In this document: piece after piece, positions 42,312 to 51,007 of the stretch
Numbering within the stretch: position 1 is the stretch's first letter
How the letters are laid out: every line of letters begins with the position of its first letter
NCBI GenBank assembly: GCA_024398075.1
Contig: JAKSJM010000012.1
Location: 1 to 53,548, forward strand
Source of the DNA: Bacteroidales bacterium
GTDB taxonomy: Bacteria > Bacteroidota > Bacteroidia > Bacteroidales > UBA932
DNA length: 53,548 bases
Direction of reading: 5' to 3'
Notes under the pieces: generated by a model
Seen by the model: the letters and a program-made list of their open reading frames with translations, nothing else
Databases searched by the model: none
What the model was told of the DNA's origin: nothing
Position numbers and translations under genes: made by a program

Positions 42312-45300
42312 TTAGAATGTGAGGTTAAGACCAAGGGTAAGGGTTCTGGTCATAGGGTAGCTATATCCCTGACCGGTTCCACTAAGACCGTAGTCATTGT
42401 TTGTGAAGTCTGAGTCACCGTTGGTGATAACCTCAGGGTCAAACATCTTTGTGTACTTGTAGAGAGGAGTGAAAGTGAGGAGGTTCTCACCAGAGAAGTA
42501 AATCTTCACCTTCTCGATATTTGCCTTCTTAGTCCACTTTGATGGAAGAGTGTAGTCGAGAGTGAGGTTCTTGAGACGGCAGTAAGCTGCGTTGAGAAGA
42601 TAGTGATCGTTCTCATACTGGAGAGGACCTACGTTACGGTTTGCACAGTAACCTACGGCTCTTGTCCAGTAAAGATCCTCAGACCAGTTGGTAACAACCC
42701 AGTTCTCAGTGCTGTAATCAAGATGAGCTCTGTTATCGTGGTTAGATGGATACATAGCGTATGGACGGTTGTACATACCCCAGAAGAGACCGGTCTCACA
42801 GTCAGGATACCAATCACGCTTGCCGACACCCTGGAAGAAGAGTGAGAGGCCGATGCCATTCCATCTGAAGTCCATGTTGACACCGAACTGATAGCGAGGA
42901 GACTCGTTACCGATTCTCTCGAGGTCGCCATGATCATCAAGGGTCACCTTGCCTACACCAATCTGGTTATCACCGTTTACATCGATGAACTTAAGGTCAC
43001 CGGCGTACTCACGGAAGTTCTGACCATTCTTATGGAATGTATCAGGAACCCAGTTGTTGGCCTCCTCGTTTGACTTGAAGATACCTGCAGTACGGAAACC
43101 CCAGATTTCGCCAAGCTCCTTGCCATTGTAGTAGCTATAGATAGCACCAGTAGCATTGTTATACTCAGTTACCCAAGTACGGCTGTCCCAAACGCTACCC
43201 TTCAATGAGTATACGAAGTCCTTGCCGCCAAGCTTGAATGAGTCTCTCCAGCTGAGAGTAGCCTCCCAGCCCTTGGTATCGAGTGCACCGAAGTTGCCCT
43301 TAGGAGCGCCAGCACCGAGAACTGCAGGAACAGCAGGACCAGCGACGAGGAGGTCAGTGGTAGCTCTGTCATAGTAGTCTGCAGAAACTGAGAGACGGTT
43401 CTTGAGGATATCCATATCGAAACCTACGTCCCAAGTGGTGACAGTCTCCCAGGTAAGGGTCTTAGGGATGATGGAAGCAGCTGTAGTGTAAGGGCGCTTC
43501 TCACCGTCGATAAGGATGCTGGTCTTTGCAATGGACATGGTCTCGAGGAAGTAGTATGGAGAAATGTTCGCATTACCAAGTGAACCATAGTTTGCACGGA
43601 TCTTGAGGTTGTCAAGCCATGAGCGTGACCACTTCATCCAAGGCTCCTCAGATACTCTCCAACCAAATGAACCTGAAGGGAAGAAACCCCACTGCTGATT
43701 TGAAGGGAAGAGTGAAGAACCATCATAGCGAGCTGCGAACTCGAAGATGTATCTCTTGAGGAGAGTGTAGTTAAGACGGCCGAATACGCCGACCATAGAC
43801 TTGTCATTACCATTGTCCTCTACCTTGAATACGTCGGTATCGAAAAGCTCGAATGAAGGAACCTGAGGGTAGATGACACCATTACGGTTGAAGTAGAAAC
43901 GACGATACTGTGACTTCTCGAGGTTCCAACCTGCCATGAGGTTAAGATCATGGTTGTCACCAAGCTTAGGAGTCCAGGTGCCGACAACGTTTGCTACGAT
44001 GTAGTTAGTATTGTAGTCCCAAGTAGACTTGTAAGAGTTTGTGTTATAAGTCTGTGGAGCGCCGATACCATTGTAACCAGTCTGGCTGGAAGAAAGACGT
44101 GTTCTCTCCTCTCTCTTTGCCTTATAGGTGAAATCAGCCTTGATATCGAGTACATTCTTGATAGGCTGGAGATCGAGGGTAGTAGTGGTGGTAAGCTGGA
44201 GCTTCTCATCATCCTGGAATACCTCGTCCTTAACCCAACCATCATACATGGCAGATGCACCTGCATAAGTGAGGGAACCATCCTCGTTGTAGATAGGATA
44301 GAGAGGTTGACAGCGAATATCGAACTGACGCATAAGCACCTTGTCTGAACCAGAGATCATAGGCTCGTGGTTAGCCATGTGGTATACATAAGTATTGTTC
44401 GAGAGTGTAGCCCAATCATTGATCTTCACTGAACCCTTTGAACGGATGCTATAGGTCTGGAAGCTTTCGTTACCTACCTTATAGATACCGTCCTGTGTGT
44501 AGAAACGACCAGACACAGAGAACGAAGTTCTGTCGCTTGAACCACTAACGGTTACATTGTGGGTCTGAGATGTGTACTGTCTCTTGTAGAACTCGCTTAC
44601 CCAGTCTGTGCTACCATAGTACACATAGTTTCCATTGGCCTCAGTCTCCCAAACAGCCTCTGGATGGGTAGGGATGTACTTCTCATATGAAGAATCAGTG
44701 TAACGTCTCTTGAGCTCCTCATAGTAAGACTTAGAGAATGCCTTATGAGAGTTGATGGTAGAAGGATATGTACCTGAAGATGTAGGGGTACGACCATCAC
44801 CCTGGAAGAACTCGATGAAGTTGTCTGCCCACTCGAGACCGTTTGATACGAGATAATCCTCCCACATGATAAGACGCTGGTTGACAGAGACTGAACCGTT
44901 ATAGTTAACGGATACTCGATCCTTAGAAGCGTTCTTTGTGGTAACGAGAATCACACCATATGATCCACGAGCACCATACACAGCTGCAGAAGCGGCATCC
45001 TTGAGGACAGACACTGTCTGTACGTCCTCTGGGTTCACTGATGCGAGGTCACCCTCGACGCCATCGATGAGGACGAGTGCAGAACCACCCTGGCCGATGC
45101 TGTGTGTAGTACCAGAAGCAGAGGTACCTGATGAACGGGTATTGTAAGAGGTGCTACCTCCACGTACGTAGATCTTACCCTGGTGTGTAGCCTTACCATC
45201 GACAGAGATGATGTTCAAACCTGCGACCTGGCCCTGGAGAGATCTGGAAACGTTGGTGGTAGGACGGTTCTCGAGAGCCTCACCATCGAGATTCTCGACT

Positions 45301-45683
45301 GCACCTACAAGCTGAGTCTTCTTCAGGGTACCGTAACCTACGACCACGGTAGCCTCGAGGGTCTCAGAATCCTCGACAAGGACGAAATCGATCTTTGACT
45401 GTCCGTTGAAGGTGATTTCCTGTGTCTTATATCCGAAGAACTGACATACGATGACATCTCCGTTCTTCACAGCAAGAGCATATGTACCATCGATACCGGT
45501 ATCAGTACCTGTAGATGTTCCCTTGACCATGAGGGCAGCTCCTGCAATTGGCTCTTTAGTGGTAGCATCTATAACCACACCCTTAATAGTCTGTTTCTGG
45601 GCGAAGGCGTCGATTGACACCATCATCAGAAGACTACTCAAGATGCACATAAAGAGACCTTTCGTAGAAAAGTGTATTTTCAT
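42312..45683 (-). CDS. SusC/RagA-family TonB-dependent transporter
   Basis: Outer-membrane importer of 1123 aa. Signal peptide (STKGLFMCILSSLLMMVSI, cleavage after AFAQ), a carboxypeptidase-like beta domain at about 32-115 (GVVIDATTKEPIAGAALMVKG), a segment with VVVGYGTLKK, a plug with VLIDGVEGDLASVNPEDV and LKDAASAAVYGARG, then the barrel ending LGLNLTF. These are classical SusC hallmarks. Met1 is kept because it supplies basic residues before the hydrophobic core, although the only close -7 box (45692-45699) is just 8 bases upstream. Pairs with the SusD-like protein for energised uptake. Confidence 0.95.
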   Translation of the reverse strand: MKIHFSTKGLFMCILSSLLMMVSIDAFAQKQTIKGVVIDATTKEPIAGAALMVKGTSTGTDTGIDGTYALAVKNGDVIVCQFFGYKTQEITFNGQSKIDFVLVEDSETLEATVVVGYGTLKKTQLVGAVENLDGEALENRPTTNVSRSLQGQVAGLNIISVDGKATHQGKIYVRGGSTSYNTRSSGTSASGTTHSIGQGGSALVLIDGVEGDLASVNPEDVQTVSVLKDAASAAVYGARGSYGVILVTTKNASKDRVSVNYNGSVSVNQRLIMWEDYLVSNGLEWADNFIEFFQGDGRTPTSSGTYPSTINSHKAFSKSYYEELKRRYTDSSYEKYIPTHPEAVWETEANGNYVYYGSTDWVSEFYKRQYTSQTHNVTVSGSSDRTSFSVSGRFYTQDGIYKVGNESFQTYSIRSKGSVKINDWATLSNNTYVYHMANHEPMISGSDKVLMRQFDIRCQPLYPIYNEDGSLTYAGASAMYDGWVKDEVFQDDEKLQLTTTTTLDLQPIKNVLDIKADFTYKAKREERTRLSSSQTGYNGIGAPQTYNTNSYKSTWDYNTNYIVANVVGTWTPKLGDNHDLNLMAGWNLEKSQYRRFYFNRNGVIYPQVPSFELFDTDVFKVEDNGNDKSMVGVFGRLNYTLLKRYIFEFAARYDGSSLFPSNQQWGFFPSGSFGWRVSEEPWMKWSRSWLDNLKIRANYGSLGNANISPYYFLETMSIAKTSILIDGEKRPYTTAASIIPKTLTWETVTTWDVGFDMDILKNRLSVSADYYDRATTDLLVAGPAVPAVLGAGAPKGNFGALDTKGWEATLSWRDSFKLGGKDFVYSLKGSVWDSRTWVTEYNNATGAIYSYYNGKELGEIWGFRTAGIFKSNEEANNWVPDTFHKNGQNFREYAGDLKFIDVNGDNQIGVGKVTLDDHGDLERIGNESPRYQFGVNMDFRWNGIGLSLFFQGVGKRDWYPDCETGLFWGMYNRPYAMYPSNHDNRAHLDYSTENWVVTNWSEDLYWTRAVGYCANRNVGPLQYENDHYLLNAAYCRLKNLTLDYTLPSKWTKKANIEKVKIYFSGENLLTFTPLYKYTKMFDPEVITNGDSDFTNNDYGLSGTGQGYSYPMTRTLTLGLNLTF

Positions 45684-45691
45684 ATTATTTT

Positions 45692-45699
45692 CAAAGATA
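45692..45699 (-). promoter_or_regulatory. Possible susC -7 box (proximal)
   Basis: The minus strand reads TATCTTTG, 8 bases before the susC ATG, with no good -33 element. If used, the mRNA is nearly leaderless. Confidence 0.4.
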
Positions 45700-45888
45700 A
45701 ATTAAAAATGTCTCAAATAACTGAGAATTAATGTTTTGCAAGTAACGTATCTTCGAAAATTGATGCTGGGGTTAGTGGTTTTTGGTGTTAGATAAAGTTA
45801 GTGATTGTTGTTGTTTTTTAATTGTTACTTATAAAATTACCTAATATACTTTCTAGTTAGTGGCAAAAGCCAATGCAAATATATACAC

Positions 45889-45977
45889 TTCAAACGCAAT
45901 TTGAAACATTTCAAAAGAAAAATATTTTTAATATATGTATAAAATCTTTTTTTTGTCCAAATCGTTTGAAATTCAAA
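45889..45977. promoter_or_regulatory. Palindrome cluster, candidate operator
   Basis: Half-sites TTCAAA (45889), TTTGAAA (45900), TTTCAAA (45909), TTTGAAA (45965) and TTCAAA (45972) form the inverted repeats TTTGAAA-CA-TTTCAAA and TTTGAA-A-TTCAAA. The second covers the -33 element of the rightward promoter. The AT-rich setting makes chance matches likelier. Confidence 0.35.
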
Positions 45978-45995
45978 ATAAGAGTCATATCTTTG
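45965..45995 (+). promoter_or_regulatory. Consensus promoter of the Fn3-like lipoprotein leader
   Basis: TTTG (45965-45968), exactly 19 bases, then TATCTTTG (45988-45995): a full match to the Bacteroidota housekeeping promoter. Transcription should start near 46002, about 125 bases before the ATG at 46127. Confidence 0.75.
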
Positions 45996-46014
45996 CCACT
46001 GCAAGTACGTATTT

Positions 46015-46088
46015 CCGGGTGTCCCCGGAGAAAATATATTTCTGATGCGGGTTGGGGAGCGTTTAAGAAACGAATCTCCGGCTTTTTT
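46015..46088 (+). terminator. Leader attenuator: hairpin plus intrinsic terminator before the lipoprotein
   Basis: Hairpin 1 pairs CCGGG (46015-46019) with CCCGG (46024-46028). A second stem pairs GGAG-CGTTT (46056-46064) with AAACG..CTCC (46068-46079), followed by GGCTTTTTT. A competing helix, CCGGAG (46025-46030) with CTCCGG (46076-46081), shares arms with both. The layout is that of a transcription attenuator or of a short terminated RNA. No known riboswitch is recognised. Confidence 0.6.
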
Positions 46089-46126
46089 ATTTTATTGTAT
46101 TAATCAATATCACTCAGAAATTCAAT

Positions 46127-49100
46127 ATGAAATCATTCAAAATCCTTGCTGGCGCATTCGTCGCAATGGTTCTTTCCATCACAGCATGTCAGAAAGAGAT
46201 ACCTGTGGTAGGAGTAGATCCGACTAAGCCAGCACCAGAGGACGTCGCCATTGACCTGGAGACATCAACGACAAATACGTTGACAGTCCAGTGGGACGTA
46301 ACAAAGGCTGTAGCCGCTGGAGCAGTAAGCTTCACCGCACAGATTCCTGCAGAGCAGGATCTTGGCGACGTCTACGACAAAGCCAAGAGCATCACCGTTT
46401 TTAAAGATGATGAAATCAATAACTTCGTAACTTTCTCAAAGCTCAACGAGTACGATCAGTTCTATGTACGAGTCAGAGCGAACTATCCTAGATCCGTATT
46501 CTCAGAGTGGGTGTACATCAGCATTGCCGGTGAGCCTGCAAAGTATGAGATGGGACATGGTCTGCTGAACGCTGCACTCCCTACAGTAGAGAGCATCGAC
46601 TATAATGAGGCCCTCTCTGCAAGCACTACCGTTGCCATGGATGTAGAGTCTTCTGCTGCTGAGGCAAAGGGTGCTACCTCCGTCAGAATGCAGCTCCTGG
46701 ACAGAACCACAGGAGTCCTTGTCAAAGATGCGTCCGTAGACCTTCCTTCAGACGGCACCGTAGTGGTCACAGGATGCACCAAGGACAAGTTCTACAAGGT
46801 CCGCGCACGTGCAGAGTACATTCTTGACGACAGCGATATCGCACATCTCGCAGAGTGGGTATACTTCAAGAACGACACCACAGAGGTCATCAAGGTCGGC
46901 AAGGGTCCAGCAATCCCTCCTACCATCCCTCCTATCGCAAGAGAGGTTGAAATGTACAAGACCTCTTCTACCCTCGCATTCGAGTGGTCAGAGACCGAGT
47001 ACACCAGCGCAGAAGGTGACGCAAACATCCCTTGTAAGATCGAGCTCTTCAGCGACAAGGGTTGCTCATCTCTCATCTATGGTCTCACAAGCGACAAGGC
47101 TTCTAACTGGTATCTCGTAGGTAAGACCGCCGTAGGCGACGCACGCGCGCCTAGATTCATGTTCGGAGGTCTTAAGCCAAATACAACATACTACTTCAGA
47201 ATGACCGATACATCAAGCGGTCTGTCTACCGATCCTATCGAGGCTACCACCTCTGATTTCCAGATCGTTGTCCCTGGCACAGAAGCTGCTCAGGCAGGCG
47301 ACATCATCCTCGGTGAGGACTTCGGAGAACTCTCTGTAGGTACATATTCTACCATCCCTAACAGCACCAAGTCTGGAAAGGCTCCTGCTGACTACGTCAC
47401 AGGTTTCTGCGGTAGCAGTTCGCTCCCTATCACCCCTAAGACAGGTACAGCAGACATCATGAATGAGGGTTACACCTTCGCAGGTCCTGACTCTGAGCAC
47501 GGTCTGTTCAACACATTGAAGAACGGCCTCACAAGCTCACGTCTTGACAAATGGGGTGTCATCAATGAGGATGGCGCTACAAACAAGGGTTATATCTGTG
47601 AGCGTACAGGTCACCTCAAGATGGGTGCATCAAGCCTTTATGGTCTCATCGTTACCCCTGAGCTCACAAACCTCGCTAAGACCGCGAAGATCAAGCTCAG
47701 CTTCAGAGTAGCTCCTTATACTGAGAAGTTCGCAGTAAAGGAAAGACCTCTCGGTCAGATCCTCGTCCTCGCACCTGGTGCATCACGTGACGATTACAGA
47801 ACCGTAAGCGGAACCGTTGTTGCTGCTGGTCCTAAGTTCAAGATTCCTTCTACCGCTACATGGGAGAGCTTCGAGTGTGAGATTGCCGGTGTAGAGCCAG
47901 GCAGCCGTATCGCTATCGGTTCTAGCCGTGAGCTTGACGGAACCTATGGTACCGCTTCAGGTCAGGCACGTTTCTTCCTCGATGAGATCACCATCCAGCT
48001 CGTAGAGTACGAAGTAACTGTAGGTGGCGCAAGCGTCAAGGAAGTGAACATGGAGGACAACAAGGGTGTCATCGTATTCAACGAGGCTGCAAATGTAGCT
48101 GAATATGTAGTGAAGATCAAGCAGTGCGGTATCTATGACGACAATGCATGGGTTGAGTTCAAGTCTACTACCCCAGAGGTTGCAATCACAGGTCTCAAGA
48201 AACTCACTGAGTACCATATGCAGGCAAAGACCATTGGTACAAATGGCAAGGAGACTGCATGGACTCCTATCCAGATCATCAAGACCACTGACAAGGTATT
48301 CAAGTACCCATATTCTGTAACTAACGTTGACGACCTCATCGATTGGCTCGATCTCGGCGCAAACAACGCTGACAAGCCAGGTACAGCGACACTCGCAGCA
48401 GACCTCGACCTTTCAAATGTCGAGTTCACTCCTGCAGAGATGGCTGCTGGTATCGTTCTCGACGGTGCAGGTCACAGCATCAAGATCGGCAACACCCCAT
48501 TGTTCGCAAAGATGGCAGGTACCGTGAAGAACCTCGTCATCACCGGTAACATGGCTATCAACGCAGCAGAGGATATAGTAGCAGGACATCCTGTAGCTCC
48601 ACTCGCTATCGTATCTACTGGTACTGTCACCAACTGTACAAACAAGGCTACCGTAAGCCTCACTTCAGCCGGCAAGCTCGGAAGCCCTGTAGTAGCAGGT
48701 CTCGTAGCTTACCAGGAGAATGGTGACTTCACCGGTAACGTAAATGAAGGTGCCATCACCCTCACCCACGCTGGAACAGCAAATGTATCTATCGACGGTT
48801 TCAACCGCAAGCCTTTCAGCGTAATCGGCGGTGTAGTAGGTGTACTCGTAAACACTACTGCTGACAACTGTAAGAACAATGGCGCAGTAAAGGTAGTCTG
48901 CACAAATGTAGCAGGCGTAGGTGCACGTCACTATGTAGGTGGTGTCATCGGTACTCCTGACAATGCTACTGTAAAGAACTGTATCAACAATGGTGCAGTT
49001 ACCGCAGACTTCAATGAGAACGCGACAGCCAAGACATCAAACGGTAAGCAGATCTACGTCGGCGGTGTAACCGGTGGACGTAACGGCGATGCTTCTACCG

Positions 49101-49762
49101 ATGGTGGAAACATGGACAATTGCGAGAATCATGGTACTATCACCCTCATCACTGACTACTCAGCAAACAACTACCTTGGAGGTATCACTGGTCAGCAGCA
49201 GATCGAGGCTACTGACAAGGGCACAAAGATTACCAACTGTACAAACTTCGGTAAGCTTGTCAAGGAAGGTGTCGGTGGCGCACGTGTCGGCGGTATCAGC
49301 GGTGGCGCAGCTACTCTTGATTCTTGTACAAACAAGGGCGAGATCGTCATCAATGGTATGGAGGCTGGTCGTGCAGTCGGCGGACTTGTCGGCTACCCTA
49401 CCCAGACATTCCACACCATCGTTAACTGTAAGAGCCTTGGTAACATCACATGTAACGCTAACACAGCTTACTATGTAGGTGGTATCGGAGGACAGGGTGG
49501 TAACACAGTACAGAGCTACACAGCTTGCTCTATCAACTGCACTATCACCGCCCCTGCAGCTGTCAAGGCAGGTATGCTCCTCGGCTACGTAGGAACACTC
49601 ACAAAGACCATCACCATTGGTACCGAGGCTGCTCCTATCAAGGTTAAGGGTACCATCAATGGCACTACACTTACTGCAGACAACTATTCAAGCTATCTCC
49701 TTGGTTCTCCAACCACAGGAACTAACGGAAAGGTTGAGATCGTTGCAGTCTACGGCGAATAA
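46127..49762 (+). CDS. Large surface lipoprotein with Fn3-like domains and a GLUG-like repeat region (1211 aa)
   Basis: Lipobox Cys21 (SITAC) followed by QKE suits surface export. Residues about 35-375 look like three Fn3-type domains ending in FYVRVRANY, FYKVRARAEY and TYYFRMTDT. A beta-rich domain at about 395-630 resembles a jelly roll, then another Fn3-like unit (AEYVVKIKQCG ... EYHMQAKTIG). The last 450 residues repeat N-C-x-N-x-G units (NCTNKATV, NCKNNGAV, NCINNGAV, NCENHGTI, NCTNFGKL, SCTNKGEI) with GGVxG turns, a beta-helix pattern. Probably an adhesin or substrate-binding protein serving the divergent susCD locus. No catalytic motif seen. Confidence 0.75.
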   Translation: MKSFKILAGAFVAMVLSITACQKEIPVVGVDPTKPAPEDVAIDLETSTTNTLTVQWDVTKAVAAGAVSFTAQIPAEQDLGDVYDKAKSITVFKDDEINNFVTFSKLNEYDQFYVRVRANYPRSVFSEWVYISIAGEPAKYEMGHGLLNAALPTVESIDYNEALSASTTVAMDVESSAAEAKGATSVRMQLLDRTTGVLVKDASVDLPSDGTVVVTGCTKDKFYKVRARAEYILDDSDIAHLAEWVYFKNDTTEVIKVGKGPAIPPTIPPIAREVEMYKTSSTLAFEWSETEYTSAEGDANIPCKIELFSDKGCSSLIYGLTSDKASNWYLVGKTAVGDARAPRFMFGGLKPNTTYYFRMTDTSSGLSTDPIEATTSDFQIVVPGTEAAQAGDIILGEDFGELSVGTYSTIPNSTKSGKAPADYVTGFCGSSSLPITPKTGTADIMNEGYTFAGPDSEHGLFNTLKNGLTSSRLDKWGVINEDGATNKGYICERTGHLKMGASSLYGLIVTPELTNLAKTAKIKLSFRVAPYTEKFAVKERPLGQILVLAPGASRDDYRTVSGTVVAAGPKFKIPSTATWESFECEIAGVEPGSRIAIGSSRELDGTYGTASGQARFFLDEITIQLVEYEVTVGGASVKEVNMEDNKGVIVFNEAANVAEYVVKIKQCGIYDDNAWVEFKSTTPEVAITGLKKLTEYHMQAKTIGTNGKETAWTPIQIIKTTDKVFKYPYSVTNVDDLIDWLDLGANNADKPGTATLAADLDLSNVEFTPAEMAAGIVLDGAGHSIKIGNTPLFAKMAGTVKNLVITGNMAINAAEDIVAGHPVAPLAIVSTGTVTNCTNKATVSLTSAGKLGSPVVAGLVAYQENGDFTGNVNEGAITLTHAGTANVSIDGFNRKPFSVIGGVVGVLVNTTADNCKNNGAVKVVCTNVAGVGARHYVGGVIGTPDNATVKNCINNGAVTADFNENATAKTSNGKQIYVGGVTGGRNGDASTDGGNMDNCENHGTITLITDYSANNYLGGITGQQQIEATDKGTKITNCTNFGKLVKEGVGGARVGGISGGAATLDSCTNKGEIVINGMEAGRAVGGLVGYPTQTFHTIVNCKSLGNITCNANTAYYVGGIGGQGGNTVQSYTACSINCTITAPAAVKAGMLLGYVGTLTKTITIGTEAAPIKVKGTINGTTLTADNYSSYLLGSPTTGTNGKVEIVAVYGE

Positions 49763-49784
49763 TTTTTAGCCAAGCATATAAATC

Positions 49785-49819
49785 GACAGCCTCCTCAAGG
49801 ACAAGGAGGCTGTCTTTTT
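49785..49819 (+). terminator. Terminator of the 1211-aa lipoprotein gene
   Basis: GACAGCCTCCT (49785-49795) pairs with AGGAGGCTGTC (49804-49814), followed by TTTTT. The next gene's -7 box begins 3 bases later. Confidence 0.88.
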
Positions 49820-49821
49820 AT

Positions 49822-49829
49822 TATATTTG
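49822..49829 (+). promoter_or_regulatory. -7 box of the 386-aa lipoprotein gene
   Basis: TATATTTG matches TAnnTTTG, 17 bases before the ATG at 49847. The -33 region would fall within the preceding terminator hairpin and has no clear TTTG. Confidence 0.5.
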
Positions 49830-49846
49830 CAAAAAAGAATTGCATC

Positions 49847-51007
49847 ATGAAGAAGTTATTTCGCATTCTGCTCGTAAGCATGGCGCTTACTGCCATCGCA
49901 TGCGGTCAAGAGAAGCCTATACCAGAAGGGCCTGACAAGGAGAAGGAAGAAGAAAAGGATCAGCCGGAAGAAACCCGTGACCCTAGGAGCTACCTGGATC
50001 CATCTGGAAGCCTAAGCGCCAAGCTGACAAAAGACATCATCTTCAGCAAGAAAGTGCTCCTAGCAGCGCCAAGGAACATCATGCAGGGCTTCGACATCAC
50101 CGCGGACGGCAAGGTATACTATTCACAGTCACATAAGGACAAGGTGACCATGAATCTGTGCATGGCGGCGGGTCCGAACCAGGATGCCAGCGCAAGCTAC
50201 ATGAGCCTGTACGGCTTCGGACATGGCACCCAGTTCGTCGCCGAAAAAAACAAGGATGGCAAGACCTATATATGGTGTAACAGTAACGCGGCACTCGTGA
50301 GTGGCGAGGCCAATGACAACCTCACATTTTCGCGCTTTCCATTCCGCGCTGGGGCACAGTATGAAAACTGTGCTGGCGAGAATTTCGTACTGAATAAGCC
50401 TGGGCACATGGATCTGCAAGTATCTGTAGATTTCGAATGCAGAAGGCTCCTGATCGGCACCAGGATTAAAGGCAAGTCTATCAGATACTTCTGGATTTAT
50501 GACCTGGATAAGGTCATGGCACTTCCTATTAAAGACATGAAGATAACAGTAGACTGGGAAGGCGAGAAAGTAAGGACCATCAAGGCTCGCGACCTAAGCA
50601 GCCTTGAAACCCTTGGTTATTTCGAAATACCAAGGGGCAAGAATGCAGACACCGACGTCTACTACTACTCGCATCAGGGGCACGAGATTTATGGAAACTA
50701 CATATACTTCTATGAGGGCAATGCTGTAGAAAAGGAGTCAGGGAGCGACACATATGACTCTGTGGCGTATGTGACCATCTTCGACTACAAAGGAAATATT
50801 ATCATGAAACGCACCAAGGTAGGTGCTATCTCAGACGCGAGTGGTCTAAATGACAATGGTATGACATTCAATGGTTACGCCGAAGGCGAGAGCCTCAAAA
50901 TAAAGAACGGCAAGCTATACCTTGGTGTAGCATGCCGTAACGAATCTTCTGGAAGTAATCGTTATGCCAATATTCTCGTGTACGATACTGTAGAGAAAAG
51001 GCATTAG
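49847..51007 (+). CDS. Hypothetical lipoprotein, possibly beta-propeller (386 aa)
   Basis: Lipobox Cys19 (LTAIAC) followed by a charged linker (PDKEKEEEKDQPEETRD). The rest has repeated beta strands with a pattern such as MQGFDITADGKVYYSQS, then YGFGHGTQFVAEKNKDGKTYIW, and a C-terminal GLNDNGMTFNGYAEGESLKIKNGKLYLGV. The order of blades resembles the propeller of TagC-like and phage receptor-binding proteins, but this is only a resemblance. Its stop overlaps the stop of the convergent FISUMP-type gene by 4 bases. Function unknown. Confidence 0.65.
   Translation: MKKLFRILLVSMALTAIACGQEKPIPEGPDKEKEEEKDQPEETRDPRSYLDPSGSLSAKLTKDIIFSKKVLLAAPRNIMQGFDITADGKVYYSQSHKDKVTMNLCMAAGPNQDASASYMSLYGFGHGTQFVAEKNKDGKTYIWCNSNAALVSGEANDNLTFSRFPFRAGAQYENCAGENFVLNKPGHMDLQVSVDFECRRLLIGTRIKGKSIRYFWIYDLDKVMALPIKDMKITVDWEGEKVRTIKARDLSSLETLGYFEIPRGKNADTDVYYYSHQGHEIYGNYIYFYEGNAVEKESGSDTYDSVAYVTIFDYKGNIIMKRTKVGAISDASGLNDNGMTFNGYAEGESLKIKNGKLYLGVACRNESSGSNRYANILVYDTVEKRH

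Larger units (their letters stand above)
45684..46126. other. 443-base divergent intergenic region of susC and the Fn3-like lipoprotein
   Basis: Strongly AT-rich, with no gene. On the susC side it holds two -7-like boxes (45692-45699, and TATATTTG at 45876-45883 on the minus strand). The middle has TTTGAAA/TTTCAAA palindromes (45889-45977). The right side carries a consensus promoter at 45965-45995 and a 130-base leader with an intrinsic terminator. It is the longest non-coding stretch in the window and has most of the visible regulatory structure. Confidence 0.7.

Noticed and set aside
45876-45883. Distal TATATTTG (minus strand) as the main susC promoter
   Set aside because: No TTTG at 19-21 bases upstream; a real alternative to the proximal box, but not strong enough to list as a separate feature.
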